Shown here piece by piece: positions 37,641 through 48,470 of a stretch of 64,000 nt of DNA (position 1 is its first letter; each line of letters starts with the position of its first letter). The position numbers were made by a program, and so were the translations under genes. This DNA is from Hetaerina americana (lineage: Eukaryota; Arthropoda; Insecta; Odonata; Calopterygidae), in contig JAKTNV010000078.1 in the NCBI GenBank assembly GCA_022747635.1, positions 124,001 through 188,000 of the forward strand, read 5' to 3'. The notes beneath the pieces were generated by a model. That model made no database searches. It saw only the letters and a program-made list of their open reading frames with translations, and had not been told where the DNA came from.

Positions 37641-39214
37641 AAAAATTCGTGCGGTACGGAGATTAATTGGACTGCTCAATCGTTTTCTATTGCGTCAAAA
37701 TTACGCTGGGAACACCTGCAGATCCAGAAGGAAGTGTTGGCAAAGAGTTTTTCTACAAATACAACGCTTGTTATATATTCCTGAATGTTGAAAGACTATG
37801 CTGTCACCGGTGAATAGGGGCGGAACGTCTGCAGCTCGGCCTTTTCGTCGTCCACCTACAGTCTCAGCGACAGAGAATCAGGAGAGCAAGAAAATTTGTT
37901 AAGCATTTCTCGTATATGCTAAGAATAGTAGGAGAAAGACATATGGGAAGTGGTTCATGAAATAAAAATATATACATAGGTAAGCTTGGTTATTCAAGTG
38001 AGTGAGTGACTGTGCCCATCCGTAAAACTCTGGATCTGCGTCCAAGAAAGTGGAAGAAATACCTTTTTAACTGAGTACGCATGTGATTGGCTGAGAAAAA
38101 ATATCTATTCAACAACTGGTGTTTGTGTTCTTCCATCTAGATGAGTGGTTCTGTTTAAAAACTAGAAACTCTTATAGTGTTTGTATTATCAGAAGACCTG
38201 AGAGGAACACCGTGAAAAAGGAAAAATTCATGGAAAACAGGAGAAACATTTAAGCGACAGAGAAAGTAAGTGAACTGTTAACCGTTGTAAGCAAATTTTA
38301 TTAAGTACTGCGAAAAAATAAACGCCAAATTGATAAATCTTTCGGATAATTGTAAAATTATAACGTAATCTTAATGAATCTTTTTAGAAAATGTTGTGGG
38401 CTGCCGTCTATTCAGCCAAATACTTCCATTGTTTTATCAATCTAGGTAGTTTGGAGAGTGTATGTATAACCATATAAGTTTTATTTTACTTAAAATGGAA
38501 TTCAAGGTGTGGCAAAAATAAGCATAATCTATTATGTTCAACAGCTGATTCAGAAAACTATTTAAAAGCTATGAGTTACATAATTTCTATCGAATAGATG
38601 AGTTTTAGTAGAATTGGCAGTAGTATTTAGAAAGCAGCAAGCGAAATAAAGTTTTATTAGATTTCGAAAAAAACACATTATCCAAAAATGCTTGGAATAA
38701 AAAATTTCATGCAAAGCTAAAACGTTGCAGATAAGGCTAAATGAATAATTTTTAAAAACATTTCATCTGTGGCGTGTAATGATTAGCGTCATGCTCGATA
38801 CACTATGCAAGAAATCAAAAACTGAAATAGGCAAATTCACAATGCCACCACATGAGGATCTCAACTCGATGTTCAAACCCGGATGATTTTTGCATTCTAC
38901 ACCACGGATTCCACATCAGAATTAATTTTTCATTCAATTCAATTGTCATGCGCGCGGTAAGGTACAAAAAAAATATATTCTGGCGGCTATGTACATTCTC
39001 AGATAAAGTGTTGCTTTTCTTTATGGCCCAAGCCTTCAACTCGCCGCGTGAATTCCAAGAGAAATTTATTTTTTCCGATTGTCGGGACCCCGCTAAGAAA
39101 CCAGATATCAGGACCCGTGACTTCTGCGGCTTTTAGAGCACCCACCTGCCCGCATGGTGGTTACTGATTTCACTCTCGAGGTCCTTCTCACGAGTGAGGA
39201 CGGCTTCGGCCTAC
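37641..39214. other. AT-rich non-coding DNA
   Basis: No gene supported. If the 45.5 kb gene starts at the 37 kb island, this would be intron. Confidence 0.5.
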
Positions 39215-39402
39215 CCATTTTTACCGACCCAACCTACCCTCCTCCACCTCCTTCTCCGTTTCACACCCATGCTTTTTTTTATCCCTTTTCCTTCCCCTTT
39301 CTTCTGGATTTTTTCCTTCTCCGTCAGTCCCTCTCCTTTTCGCCCTCTCCCGCCGACCAAACCCATACCGCATTTTCTCCCTTCACCTCCTGTTTTCTTC
39401 AT
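39215..39402. repeat. Pyrimidine-rich tract
   Basis: The plus strand is dominated by C and T, with CCTCCACCTCC and CCTTTTCCTTCC-type runs. The longest opening over it, a 153-codon minus-strand frame (39672-39211), becomes a Gly/Lys/Arg low-complexity peptide across the tract and is not called. Confidence 0.7.
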
Positions 39403-42400
39403 GTGAAAGGGCGATTTCGAAAGGAATAAAAGTATGGGAATGCTATGAAGTGAGATTTTGAAAAATGAGTCAGTTCCCCGACTACTTGTTTGGGTTGTAC
39501 AGATTTTGTTGGTAATAGTGCTCTCCCGCGTGATAGACGAAGAGAGATGACTCTCGGGAGAAATTCGAATACGGGAAGAAAAATGAAAGCAGTGCCATTG
39601 TGTTATCATTGGAATATTAAAGATGGTGATAAAACGAGGATTTTGAGTAAAAGAAGTAGATATATTAGCCATGTTGGACGAAAAGAAAGGGGACTGGAGC
39701 TATGTTTAGTTTAATGATGGTTTATCGTAATGCAGCATTTAGAGTACTTATTTAGTTCCGCGTTAGGTGAAGCATAGAACTATAGGGATCTTAGATAGTG
39801 AAACGAGCAAGTACTGTCTTGACCGGTATACTATACTTAATTTTAATTAAAATATGGATAGATGATCGCTGTTTAGCTATTAGAGTTAAGTTTAATTTTG
39901 AATTTTAAACCATTGAAAAAAAATCAAGTGGTTAACTTTCTCGTCAAATTAATTTGACCATTTTACAAATCAACATATGCACTCACTACCTGAAATATGA
40001 TTTGGGTTTATAATATCCACACCGACTTAAACTTCATAAGCCAGTCATCAGGGTGGAATCATCTTACATGATCTTAGACAAATTTAATTTTTATTACTAA
40101 TATACGAGGTAATTTACTTGAAATTGAGAAAAACTATCTTCGAAACGAATATTATGGGCGCCAACTAAAAATATGCACATTTCTCCACAAATTCTATCAA
40201 ACTAAATTCTCGAATATTCTAAATTACTTATACGTTTAATGCTCTTCCAAAACCGATGAGTAAGTACATTAATCCTTGCCATCTTTCTTACATTTTCTTC
40301 CGCTTAAAAGTCGCAGTCGTTCGCTCATATCAACCTCCGACACCCATCTCATTCCACTTTCTCGGCAGCCCCCTTCATTACATTGACCTAAGACGCTTAG
40401 AGTCATTACCCTTTGTTTCCTTTACGCTCTAGAAATGTTTTCAATTTCCACACGCCACCTTTGGGGCTACATTTTTTTTAAGGGACTAAGTGTTCGCATG
40501 TTTGAGCAGGGTACATTTAACATTCAAATTAGCTAGAATGGGACCCACTACTACGAGCATCAATTATGCCTTAAGTGCTAAATATAACGCTCGTCGTAAA
40601 TATTTTCTTGGATGCGGTCAACTTTTGCGGGAGGTCATTTACAGATCATCCTAGATTGCTGCGGACACACATCTCTATCTCGCAGGAGATGTTCTCGGAA
40701 GTCATCGTACACATTCCAATTTTACAAACTTTTGACTTAAAAAAACCATTAATAAGTTCCAAGTATATGCTCGATTCCTGGATGCGAATATGTTTTTTTT
40801 TCAGGTAATGCAGGTTTTGATGTTGGCATACATTTACTTATAATGAACTTAAAATATTAATGGCGGCATTCGGTATTAATATGTATCGGTACTGATTGAT
40901 GGTTTTGCTGCCTATGCACGGGAAACAAATGTTCTTGTTGTACTATACTAAGTACATATATACTGCACTTCGAGTTTAAAATCAGTGTAAACAGGTGAAC
41001 TTAGATAATATCAGTAATCAGTGCCTAGGATGAGGGTTTATTAACTCGTGTGGATTTTTTTATTTCTATGGATAATCTCACTATATGAATTATTTTTTAC
41101 GTTTCATTTTAAAATATCAACAGAAAACCTAATGACACGCTCGCCGTGTAGTAGGTACTCGTAGTAAGGTGTGCCTATGTGTTTCAGAACATTATTATTT
41201 CAGTTTATCATTTCTACTTCGTCCCAATATGCTTGCGGAATGCCCTTAATATCTTCTAGAACATCTTTACCCGTAAAAGAGTTTAAGTGAAAGAAGATTG
41301 ACTGGCACAGTTTTTGAGAAAATTTCGCCGCGTCGAGAAGCACCAAAAGAAAATGATAAAAATGATAAGAGCATTGGTTCAACTTCAGACGTTCTCCAGG
41401 TCAAGATCCTCCTCAGAAGACATTGATAAAGGCTATTGTGGACCCTGATGAAGTAGAATAATTCCGGGGTCGACAGTATGTCATATAACTTCAGAAAAAC
41501 TCTCGATGACGCGGTAAACTTCGAAAAAGATAAATAAAGGAGAGGAAAGAATATCTGTCTAGAAGAGGAGGCCATATTAATGATTAAATTGTGACCAAAT
41601 TTTTATACCCGATTTTTACGGTGTGCTTATTTTTACCATATGTCATTGAAGTTTTTGTTACTGGGGTCAAATAGTGATGGTTGTCCTTTGTTCCCTTATG
41701 TGAGGGAAGCAGGATGGCTTTCAAAAACTTCAGGTGTTCGCTTTGTAAAACGCGCCATCATTAACTTTGCAAAACACGTAAGTCACCTTAGTTCCAATAC
41801 CGTTGATTGTATTAACATGACGTTTTTTCTTAATCTTGAAATTCATGTTCATCGCAGACTACTAAAGCATCAAAGATTGACGTTAAAATTTCATTAAAAA
41901 TTAAATATATATGCCAGCACTTTATAATGACACTAATTACTATTTTGGGTAACATATATAGTGTTAAGAATAAATTTTAAAGGTCAATAAGTGTAAAATT
42001 CATTTTTTAAGCATAATAATTGTTATCCATTCATTGGCAGCTGAGTTCTCGAATTATGAACCCAGCATGTGGATCATGAACAGTTTTCAAAAGGATCTTA
42101 CCGCTCTAATTTCATTTTTCACAGATTTACTTATGTTCTTCATTAAAATAATGGGATTTTAATTTAATAACTAAATGATAAAGTCGCATGCAGAAAATAG
42201 AATAAAACCGAGACAAATTGGCTATGCATTCCCAGGAAAAGAGTGAAAAATCTCACCTAATAACATCGCATGACAATGCTTAGGGAATGGAAGTCTTAGC
42301 GATCAAGAATTATTGCAGTCCTCTAACACTACATGAAATGATTAGGAAGCTAATGATAAACCTAATTGAAATTCGGTGAATTCTGAGAAAAACTATTAGA

Positions 42401-42799
42401 ACTAAGACTTTACGAATCTAAATGAATCTGAATATCCATACCATACTTCCTTTGTCTCCCAAATCATGCAGGACACTAAACCTCCATTGGTTGTATTTAC
42501 AGGACATATTTAAGGAAGATGTTGACACATCTATTGATACATACCTTATGATTATCCACAAGGTATACAATCTAACTAACAAGTCTAAAGTTGAGTTGCG
42601 AATATATAAGAAGAAATATTTTTAAAATTTTACACAGCTGACGGATAATCTGGATTTATGTTCGTATGAATATTGACCTGTTGTTGGTGTCCTTATTAAA
42701 TAAAAATACATATTTTCGGTGAAAGCGTTACTTAGGCTGAGGAACAGTACACTCAAAGTGAAAATCCAACACATGAAGATGTGAAAAAAACAGCCGAGA
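39403..42799. other. AT-rich non-coding DNA
   Basis: No gene supported. A poly-T followed by CAG near 40804 resembles a splice acceptor, but no coding exon follows it. Confidence 0.5.
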
Positions 42800-43290
42800 G
42801 AAAGACCAGCTTGCCCTCCGGCGGCTATATAACGTCGTCACAGCGCCCCTCCCGAATGTTGGTGACCATGAAAGAAAAAGGACGAGAAAAGAGAGGACGG
42901 TGCTTTCTCAACCCGGGTGAATAAGTGGAGGACTGGAAAATCTAGCTGGAGGTGAAGTTGGGAGGGGGTGAATCCCTTACGGGGGAGAGTTGTCGAAGTG
43001 GGGGAGGGTGGAGCAGAAAGAGCAACGGCGTGTACATTGGGCGCGGCCATGACAACTGATACGCGAGGGCGACAAGAATTAAATAGCTGGAGGAGAAGAA
43101 GAAGGGGAGAAGGGAGGGGTGTCCTCTTTGAGGTCACCTTGCTCCCATCCATCCGCGCATGGGTGATTTCTGTGATTCGTATTTCATGTGACTGTCAGCA
43201 TGTAACAGTTCGTCCCAGGGAAAGTCGGAGCCGGAATGGCATTGTGGCAGGTATGCGTGAGGAGGGGATACACAAAGTAAAATGAGAAGG
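42800..43290 (+). promoter_or_regulatory. GC-rich island, possible promoter and first exon
   Basis: A GC-rich, plus-strand purine-rich island with a TATATAA at 42826-42832 and a plausible 5' splice donor, GGCAG|GTATGC, at 43250/43251. If transcription starts about 25-30 bp after the TATA box, a non-coding first exon of roughly 0.4 kb would end at the donor and splice to the acceptor at 45481/45482. The model is consistent in strand and spacing but unproven. The open frame inside has no ATG and does not continue into the main coding frame. Confidence 0.35.
42826..42832 (+). promoter_or_regulatory. TATA-box-like sequence
   Basis: TATATAA preceded by a GC-rich segment (GGCGGC), at the left edge of the island. 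This is a typical core-promoter arrangement for the plus strand. Confidence 0.35.
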
Positions 43291-45481
43291 GGCAACGCTA
43301 TGAAGGCATTGTCGTCTTTGCTGTCTTTCATTTGAGTACCCGTACGATTAAGATAATTATAATGCAGAGTATTTAGTAAATATTAACCACTGAAGGAGAT
43401 ATTAGGATCCTTCCCTCAGACAACAACTTCTTCTGGGTTGAGGTCGCGTGCCTAAGTTGGAATGATGGGTTAAATAGAACCAATGGAAAGGGACAAGGTT
43501 AAAAGAAACTTGGTGCAGGGTACCTCGTACCCTTAGAAAATTATTCCGTAAGTTACTCTAGTTCCTTTCCAACGAGCTAAGTGCTAGACAGTTATTGTTC
43601 TCTGGACAGGACACTATTGAGACACCGTAAAAGCAATGAATAATGTCTGTCAATTCGTGAAACACAATATTCGTGTAGGCGCGTTTAGGCAGGCAACAAT
43701 TAATACCTTTCTTTGGCCCCTGAGAGTACTTAAATACGTTCACAGATAGCAAATAAGTTAATCACTACGGATATTATACCAAATATTGAAAGATGAAGGG
43801 ATTTTTTTATCCTCTCCTTCCTTAATAGAAATCTGAATAAATTATTTTTAATTTGAATTCTTCGCTTCGACCGCCGCTAGTATTTAAATTGAACACCAAA
43901 AATTAACTGAGCTGGCCCAGAGCACTTGCGTAACATATATACAAATTGAAAGAGACTTTTCAGAGCTATTTTAATAAATAAAATGCAACTTTTCTAGAAG
44001 CAAATTTTGGTAATTATATTTTGTCTAGGAAGCTAGAAGATGTCCATTAGAAAGTTATTTTTTCTATGTATATTGTATTCTCTCGTAGTGATGTAGACAA
44101 AACGTTAACGTAATTCGATTTTAAAGAAATATTGATGAATATACCAGCGGCAGTTTTTTTCCCGTCCATACCGCAAAAGGCACGACTCTTGATCTTTCTC
44201 TCTTGCCCTACACTGAGGAAAATTCAATAATAAAAATAGAAAAATAATGAAAAACAAATAGACTATTAAATCATATGAACTGTATGTATTTTTTCTTGAA
44301 AAATTGTTGAAAAAATATGAAGGCTTCCATTCAACTCGTCCTTAAGGAATCGGCAAAGAACGGCAAACTTGATAAGCACTAATGCATACACTCCTGTTAC
44401 TGACGCAACGCAGCATGCAAGTAGTGGAAGGGATGGGAAAACGGAAATGGAAGTATTGCCCTCAAATGTTCGACACGATTTCTCGCGTGAAGTGGCGTAA
44501 GAGAGAAAGAGGGGGTGGTGACTGGGCACGTGCTGTGGCCCACAGAGAAAGGCTGGTGTAATCGGTCTGCTAAGCATTAAGCGGGCTTCTCCGTTGCATC
44601 TGTCAACGCCGACGTCTAAAGTTTGGAGGACGCCGCGGATCAGGCACACTTCCGGTCTTGAAAAGAAAACCTTCAAGTGCACGGTGTCCGAGATCGCTTC
44701 AGCGGGACGTTATGGAAGAGTTACCTCGTTGAGGGTTCCAGGAACGTGCCACACGCCCCGCCATGCTGCAGTTTTACTGCGACGCTATTGCGTCGGCAAG
44801 ACCTACGTAAATTGAATTTCCTCTTAATTTCTATCCTCCTGAATAAAAATCAAATGTTCATTTTTTTTAAAGAGAGCAGTTGATGATTCCCAGTTTCAAG
44901 ATTTTTATTATTATTTCCAACACGTATCTGCGGCTCTTCCCTCTTAAGCTTAGCACGATAACCCGTATTATTGACATCAACTTAGCTAAATCTAAACAAA
45001 TTTCAGCTTAATACTATGTTTTTCTCCCCGCGACCTTCTCTTCCCCATATAGTTATTGAAGTACTTTAAAACTTTCTTCCAACAACTCTAGGCATCCGTC
45101 TTTGAGCTCTAATTGCGATTGCCTTGCGGTTTTTTTTGGAAGCCGTAATTAAGAATTTCCTTTATTTGATTGCCTTAACTAGTCGTTTCTTCCTTCTTAT
45201 GCCCACTTAACAGTCGAAACTACAACTAACTTTTTTATTTACTTACATTGTTATTGGGGAGAAATGTTTCATATTTTTCCGTGTGTTAATAGCATAGTAC
45301 GAGTAAAAATCTTATTCGACTGTATCGAAAGTATTACAAATATACCTAATTAATGCTAATTTAATGACATAATATTTACCAATGGTGATCAAAAAGTATT
45401 TTTCAATGAACTAGAGATTATATTTCCTTAATTTTCTAAATATAATTTTGGTTAATGTTTATTCCTTTTTGTGTTTTTCAG
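43291..45481 (+). other. Probable intron or upstream region of the PTB-like gene
   Basis: It ends in a strong splice acceptor: a long T-rich tract followed by TTTTTCAG at 45474-45481. A GC-rich patch at about 44560-44815 could be an alternative first exon or promoter. I see no coding exon in it. Confidence 0.45.
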
Positions 45482-45764
45482 GACTACTTGATAAAAGAGT
45501 GGACTACTGCTTCTGGGAGGGTGGAGAGGAAAAGGATTCTATCTGTTCTTAAGATGAAGAAAGGATTTACAGAACAGCACGGCAGCCTTCACACTCACAC
45601 ATTAAGAGTTGAATTATCACAAATGAATGCGGTATCTGCAGACGGCACTAATATGACAGACAGTAAAAAATAAGCTGGAGTACAATTCTGAAAATAGTTT
45701 GGTCAAATTTTGGAATAGTGATACTTGCTAAAGATTCTGAATTAATCGAAAGTCTACCTTCAAA
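45482..45764 (+). other. 5' UTR (exon start) of the PTB-like gene
   Basis: The stretch from the predicted acceptor at 45481/45482 to the start codon at 45765. An in-frame TGA at 45738-45740 lies just before the ATG, so the coding frame cannot extend upstream through this exon. The exon contains upstream ATGs, the main one opening a 39-codon uORF. Upstream exon(s) must exist further 5'. Confidence 0.6.
45554..45673 (+). other. Upstream ORF in the 5' UTR
   Basis: ATG at 45554 opens 39 codons, ending TAA at 45671-45673, 91 bases before the main ATG and in a different frame. The peptide (MKKGFTEQHG...) has no recognisable domain. Further ATGs occur at 45623 and 45651 in the same frame and at 45627 in another. 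Such uORFs usually lower translation of the main frame; that role here is inferred. Confidence 0.45.
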
Positions 45765-47945
45765 ATGAAGGAGGCTTCTAGCAAGGACTCCAACACGGGC
45801 ACAATCAGTCGCAATGCTGGAGGGCAAACGCCAGGGGCTGCCGAACCGCGATCGGCCTGTATCGAGGCCATTTTGTTGGGAAGGAGCCCAGTGTCCGGTG
45901 TGGTCGACGCCTCCGGGCTCGCTGGTCTCGTGAGGACGCTGCTCATGCTAAGGCCTGTGCCCACGTCTAACAGTTCCAATACTCAGCAGAGGGGACCCAA
46001 CCAGTCCACTTCCCACTCTTCGTACCTCTTACGAATCGGGTCACGAGGGCTCCATGTTCACTCCAGTAAGCAGCGTGATGAGGGGTTTGAATCAGACACG
46101 GATTCGACCCGCTCAGGAGGCGAAGAGCGTTTGACACCCAGTGGCCCGGCCAGCCCGGCCGCAGATGAAGCTTCAAGCAGCGCAAACAGCAGCGCGTCCT
46201 CGGATACGGAAGACCCCGAATCACCGACAGTCGGAGGAACGTTTCCGTTCCGACAGAGGCGGAGGAGGAGGAAAGGTGATGCTGCCGACGCGTCAACGGT
46301 TGAAGACGAGGCGGAGGAGAGGTTGAAGAAAGGATTAGGGTTCGAGGATGACCTCAGAGAGCTCTATGCAGTGTCAGACGTTGCCTTCTGCCACGCTGAC
46401 CCTGCGTTCCCCAGAGTGGCCGTGTGGGTGGTGAAGCGTGGCCAGCCGCAAGTGACAACCCAGACCAATGGACGCAAGGTTCCTACTGGTTCTTCAGGTG
46501 GATTAGAGGCGGTAGTGTTCGAATGCAAGAATGAGGAAAGTGCGAGAAAGTTAGTAGATTCTTACAACGAGCTAAGTCTTAGGGTCAAATTAGAACAGTT
46601 TAAAAACCTAAGGAGGAAGGATACCGCTAGCTCTACACAATCGCAGGTGACTTCAACACTGGGAAGACGGCTTAATGTAGGAAACTCATCTATAGAGAGT
46701 GCTGGAAGGTATAATCTCGTTCAACGTGTAGACGGTGATGGAGTTACTCACATAGAGGTTGCAGGGTTAACTAGGAAAGGGAATTCCTCAACACCACCTT
46801 CGGAATCTGAGCCATCTAGCATCATAAGCATCAGTACCCCAGATGCTGGTGACATACTTCATTCTCAGTCCACGACAGTTCCTAACAAGTCGCGTCTATT
46901 ACGCGAAATAGAGGGAGTTATCATTCGATCTGAAGTTGATCAAAATGGCGCTGTTGCTAAGAAGGAAGTAACCTCCAGGCAACGTCAACCAGCCATTTTA
47001 GTCGCTGCACCGATTGACACCAGTATGGCTGGCCCTGCCAGTAAAGATGCCGAGTTGAGAAAAGTGTGGCGTAGTGATACCCTTACCACGTCAAAAGACA
47101 ACTTTTCCGACGACACACCACCTCAGAGACCGGAAAGACGCCGTTATCTTAGGAAGGGAAACAAGGAAGGAAGTTTGCAAGACGAGGGCAACCGGTGTCA
47201 GCAATATTTATCCCAACACGGAAACGACAAATGCGGAACCCTAAATAGTCATGGATACAAGAATGGAACAGCAGAAACAGCAGGAAGAGTAGTCAGAGGA
47301 CAGTACATAAGGGTATCTGTCGATAGGCCTGCTGTGAACATCCCCCTTACTCAGTCACCTCCGAATCCTCCACCACCTTCTCAGTACTCTTGGGTTCTTG
47401 TCAACATTGGAGACTACAATAATAATACAGGTTCTACATCCATTGGAAGCTCTTCTGTTGGATCTGGACCCAGTAAAAGTTCTACAGCTTCATCCGTATT
47501 TTCCGCAGCAACTTGGTCCGGGAATAAGAACAGACTAAGAAGTGCAAGTAGGGATCGCACAGGTCCCCTTTCTTCATCTACAACATTTGCTCAGCAGCAA
47601 CAGTGGGATGAGGCAGTCAGGAGAAGGAGGAGTCGAAGCAAGAGTCCCCCGAGAACACGACCGATGGCTCATCGTTACATTGACGTGGCATCTACTTCTC
47701 TGAGGCTCGGTGGATTATCGCGGAGATGGGGAGACGAATACGGTGGTAGTTGGGGAAGCAGTGGTACGCTTTCTTTCGTCAGTGACGGCGAGAAACAAAG
47801 GTTGACGACCTTCAACAACACCTCTTCCACTAACACATCATCATGCCTTAAGTCAGTTATTAAGAAGAACAAGAGGTTTGGAGAGTGCTCGGAGCCGAAG
47901 AAAGTCACCTTTAGTGCCTTTGCCACTGTTCAAGTGGTTGACTGA
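45765..47945 (+). CDS. PTB/PID-like domain protein, FAM43-like, with split domain
   Basis: 726 residues from a single uninterrupted coding exon, the only convincing host gene here. The ATG has A at -3 and an in-frame stop 25 bases upstream. Residues 31-62 (ACIEAILLGR...LVRTLLMLRP) and 87-101 (YLLRIGSRGLHVHSS) look like the first half of a phosphotyrosine-binding (PTB/PID) fold. Residues 194-285 look like the second half: DVAFCHADPAFPRVAVWVVK resembles the C-x-A-D-P-x-x-P-R-x-x-x-W signature of FAM43-type PTB domains, then VFECKNEESARKLVDSYNEL gives the last strand and the C-terminal helix. Between the halves, 102-190 is a Ser/acidic insertion with a basic run RQRRRRRK (163-170), a possible nuclear signal. 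The remainder is mostly disordered: a proline stretch (531-538), an RRRSRSKSPPR segment (620-630), and a C-terminal block with KKVTF (712-716), a fit to the PP1-docking RVxF motif. It is likely an intracellular adaptor; partners are unknown. Orthology to FAM43 is not established. Confidence 0.85.
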   Translation: MKEASSKDSNTGTISRNAGGQTPGAAEPRSACIEAILLGRSPVSGVVDASGLAGLVRTLLMLRPVPTSNSSNTQQRGPNQSTSHSSYLLRIGSRGLHVHSSKQRDEGFESDTDSTRSGGEERLTPSGPASPAADEASSSANSSASSDTEDPESPTVGGTFPFRQRRRRRKGDAADASTVEDEAEERLKKGLGFEDDLRELYAVSDVAFCHADPAFPRVAVWVVKRGQPQVTTQTNGRKVPTGSSGGLEAVVFECKNEESARKLVDSYNELSLRVKLEQFKNLRRKDTASSTQSQVTSTLGRRLNVGNSSIESAGRYNLVQRVDGDGVTHIEVAGLTRKGNSSTPPSESEPSSIISISTPDAGDILHSQSTTVPNKSRLLREIEGVIIRSEVDQNGAVAKKEVTSRQRQPAILVAAPIDTSMAGPASKDAELRKVWRSDTLTTSKDNFSDDTPPQRPERRRYLRKGNKEGSLQDEGNRCQQYLSQHGNDKCGTLNSHGYKNGTAETAGRVVRGQYIRVSVDRPAVNIPLTQSPPNPPPPSQYSWVLVNIGDYNNNTGSTSIGSSSVGSGPSKSSTASSVFSAATWSGNKNRLRSASRDRTGPLSSSTTFAQQQQWDEAVRRRRSRSKSPPRTRPMAHRYIDVASTSLRLGGLSRRWGDEYGGSWGSSGTLSFVSDGEKQRLTTFNNTSSTNTSSCLKSVIKKNKRFGECSEPKKVTFSAFATVQVVD

Positions 47946-48470
47946 AACATTCCCCATATGTAAGGCATTTTAATATTGGTTTATTGAACTTAATTGTTTT
48001 CTTTGACTAAAATGAAGAGCGGTGTGTTTCAAATGTAATCAAAAATGAATTGAACAATACTGGTCGTCCAATTACTGTGTGATTATCAAAACTGAGTGCT
48101 ACCTTACTCTTGTCGGTGATATGGTTGATGGCAGTTGGGAACTCTTATAGGAAGAGTGAATTTTTGTGATTACGATGTCACGTGGTTGATTTCCAACAAC
48201 CATAAAATCATTCCCAGATATTATTTGCTCAAATTGCTCATAGTTGAGAGCACAAGTTATCTGTTTGCTATTGAAAACTGGCAAATTTCGGCAGCTCACT
48301 GAATAGTGTCAAAGTGTGGCGTTTAAAAATTATTGATTTCTCCCCATTTGTTGATGCATCTCCGCCTTTTAATAAGACTGCTTAATCATCAATCAAATAT
48401 TATATAATAATCAGATCACAAATCAAGTATTATATGATAATAATAAATGTGGAGTTATCAGTCATTGTCT
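47946..48470 (+). other. 3' UTR with polyadenylation signal
   Basis: The first AATAAA after the stop codon is at 48442-48447. It is followed by a GT-rich stretch (TGTGGAG...GTCATTGTCT), the usual arrangement around a cleavage site, giving a 3' UTR of about 0.5 kb. Another AATAAA occurs near 48772, so longer isoforms are possible. Confidence 0.5.
48391..48443. repeat. Imperfect 23-bp direct repeat, period 30
   Basis: AATCAAATATTATATAAT at 48391 is repeated as AATCAAGTATTATATGAT at 48421, just before the polyadenylation signal. It looks like a small tandem duplication in the 3' UTR. Confidence 0.8.

Noticed and set aside
37429..37791. 120-codon plus-strand frame starting MSHHSKY
   Set aside because: Its first codon is TTG, there is no domain, and it lies in a GC-rich island.
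39211..39672. 153-codon minus-strand frame
   Set aside because: Becomes low-complexity Gly/Lys/Arg over a pyrimidine tract and has no motifs.
45455..45673. 72-codon frame before the PTB-like gene read as a separate protein or N-terminal exon
   Set aside because: Its first codons lie upstream of a strong splice acceptor, it is in a different frame from the main CDS, and an in-frame TGA at 45738 blocks joining. Treated as 5' UTR with a uORF.
45728..47926. Frames antisense to or overlapping the PTB-like CDS
   Set aside because: Shadows of the long coding frame.
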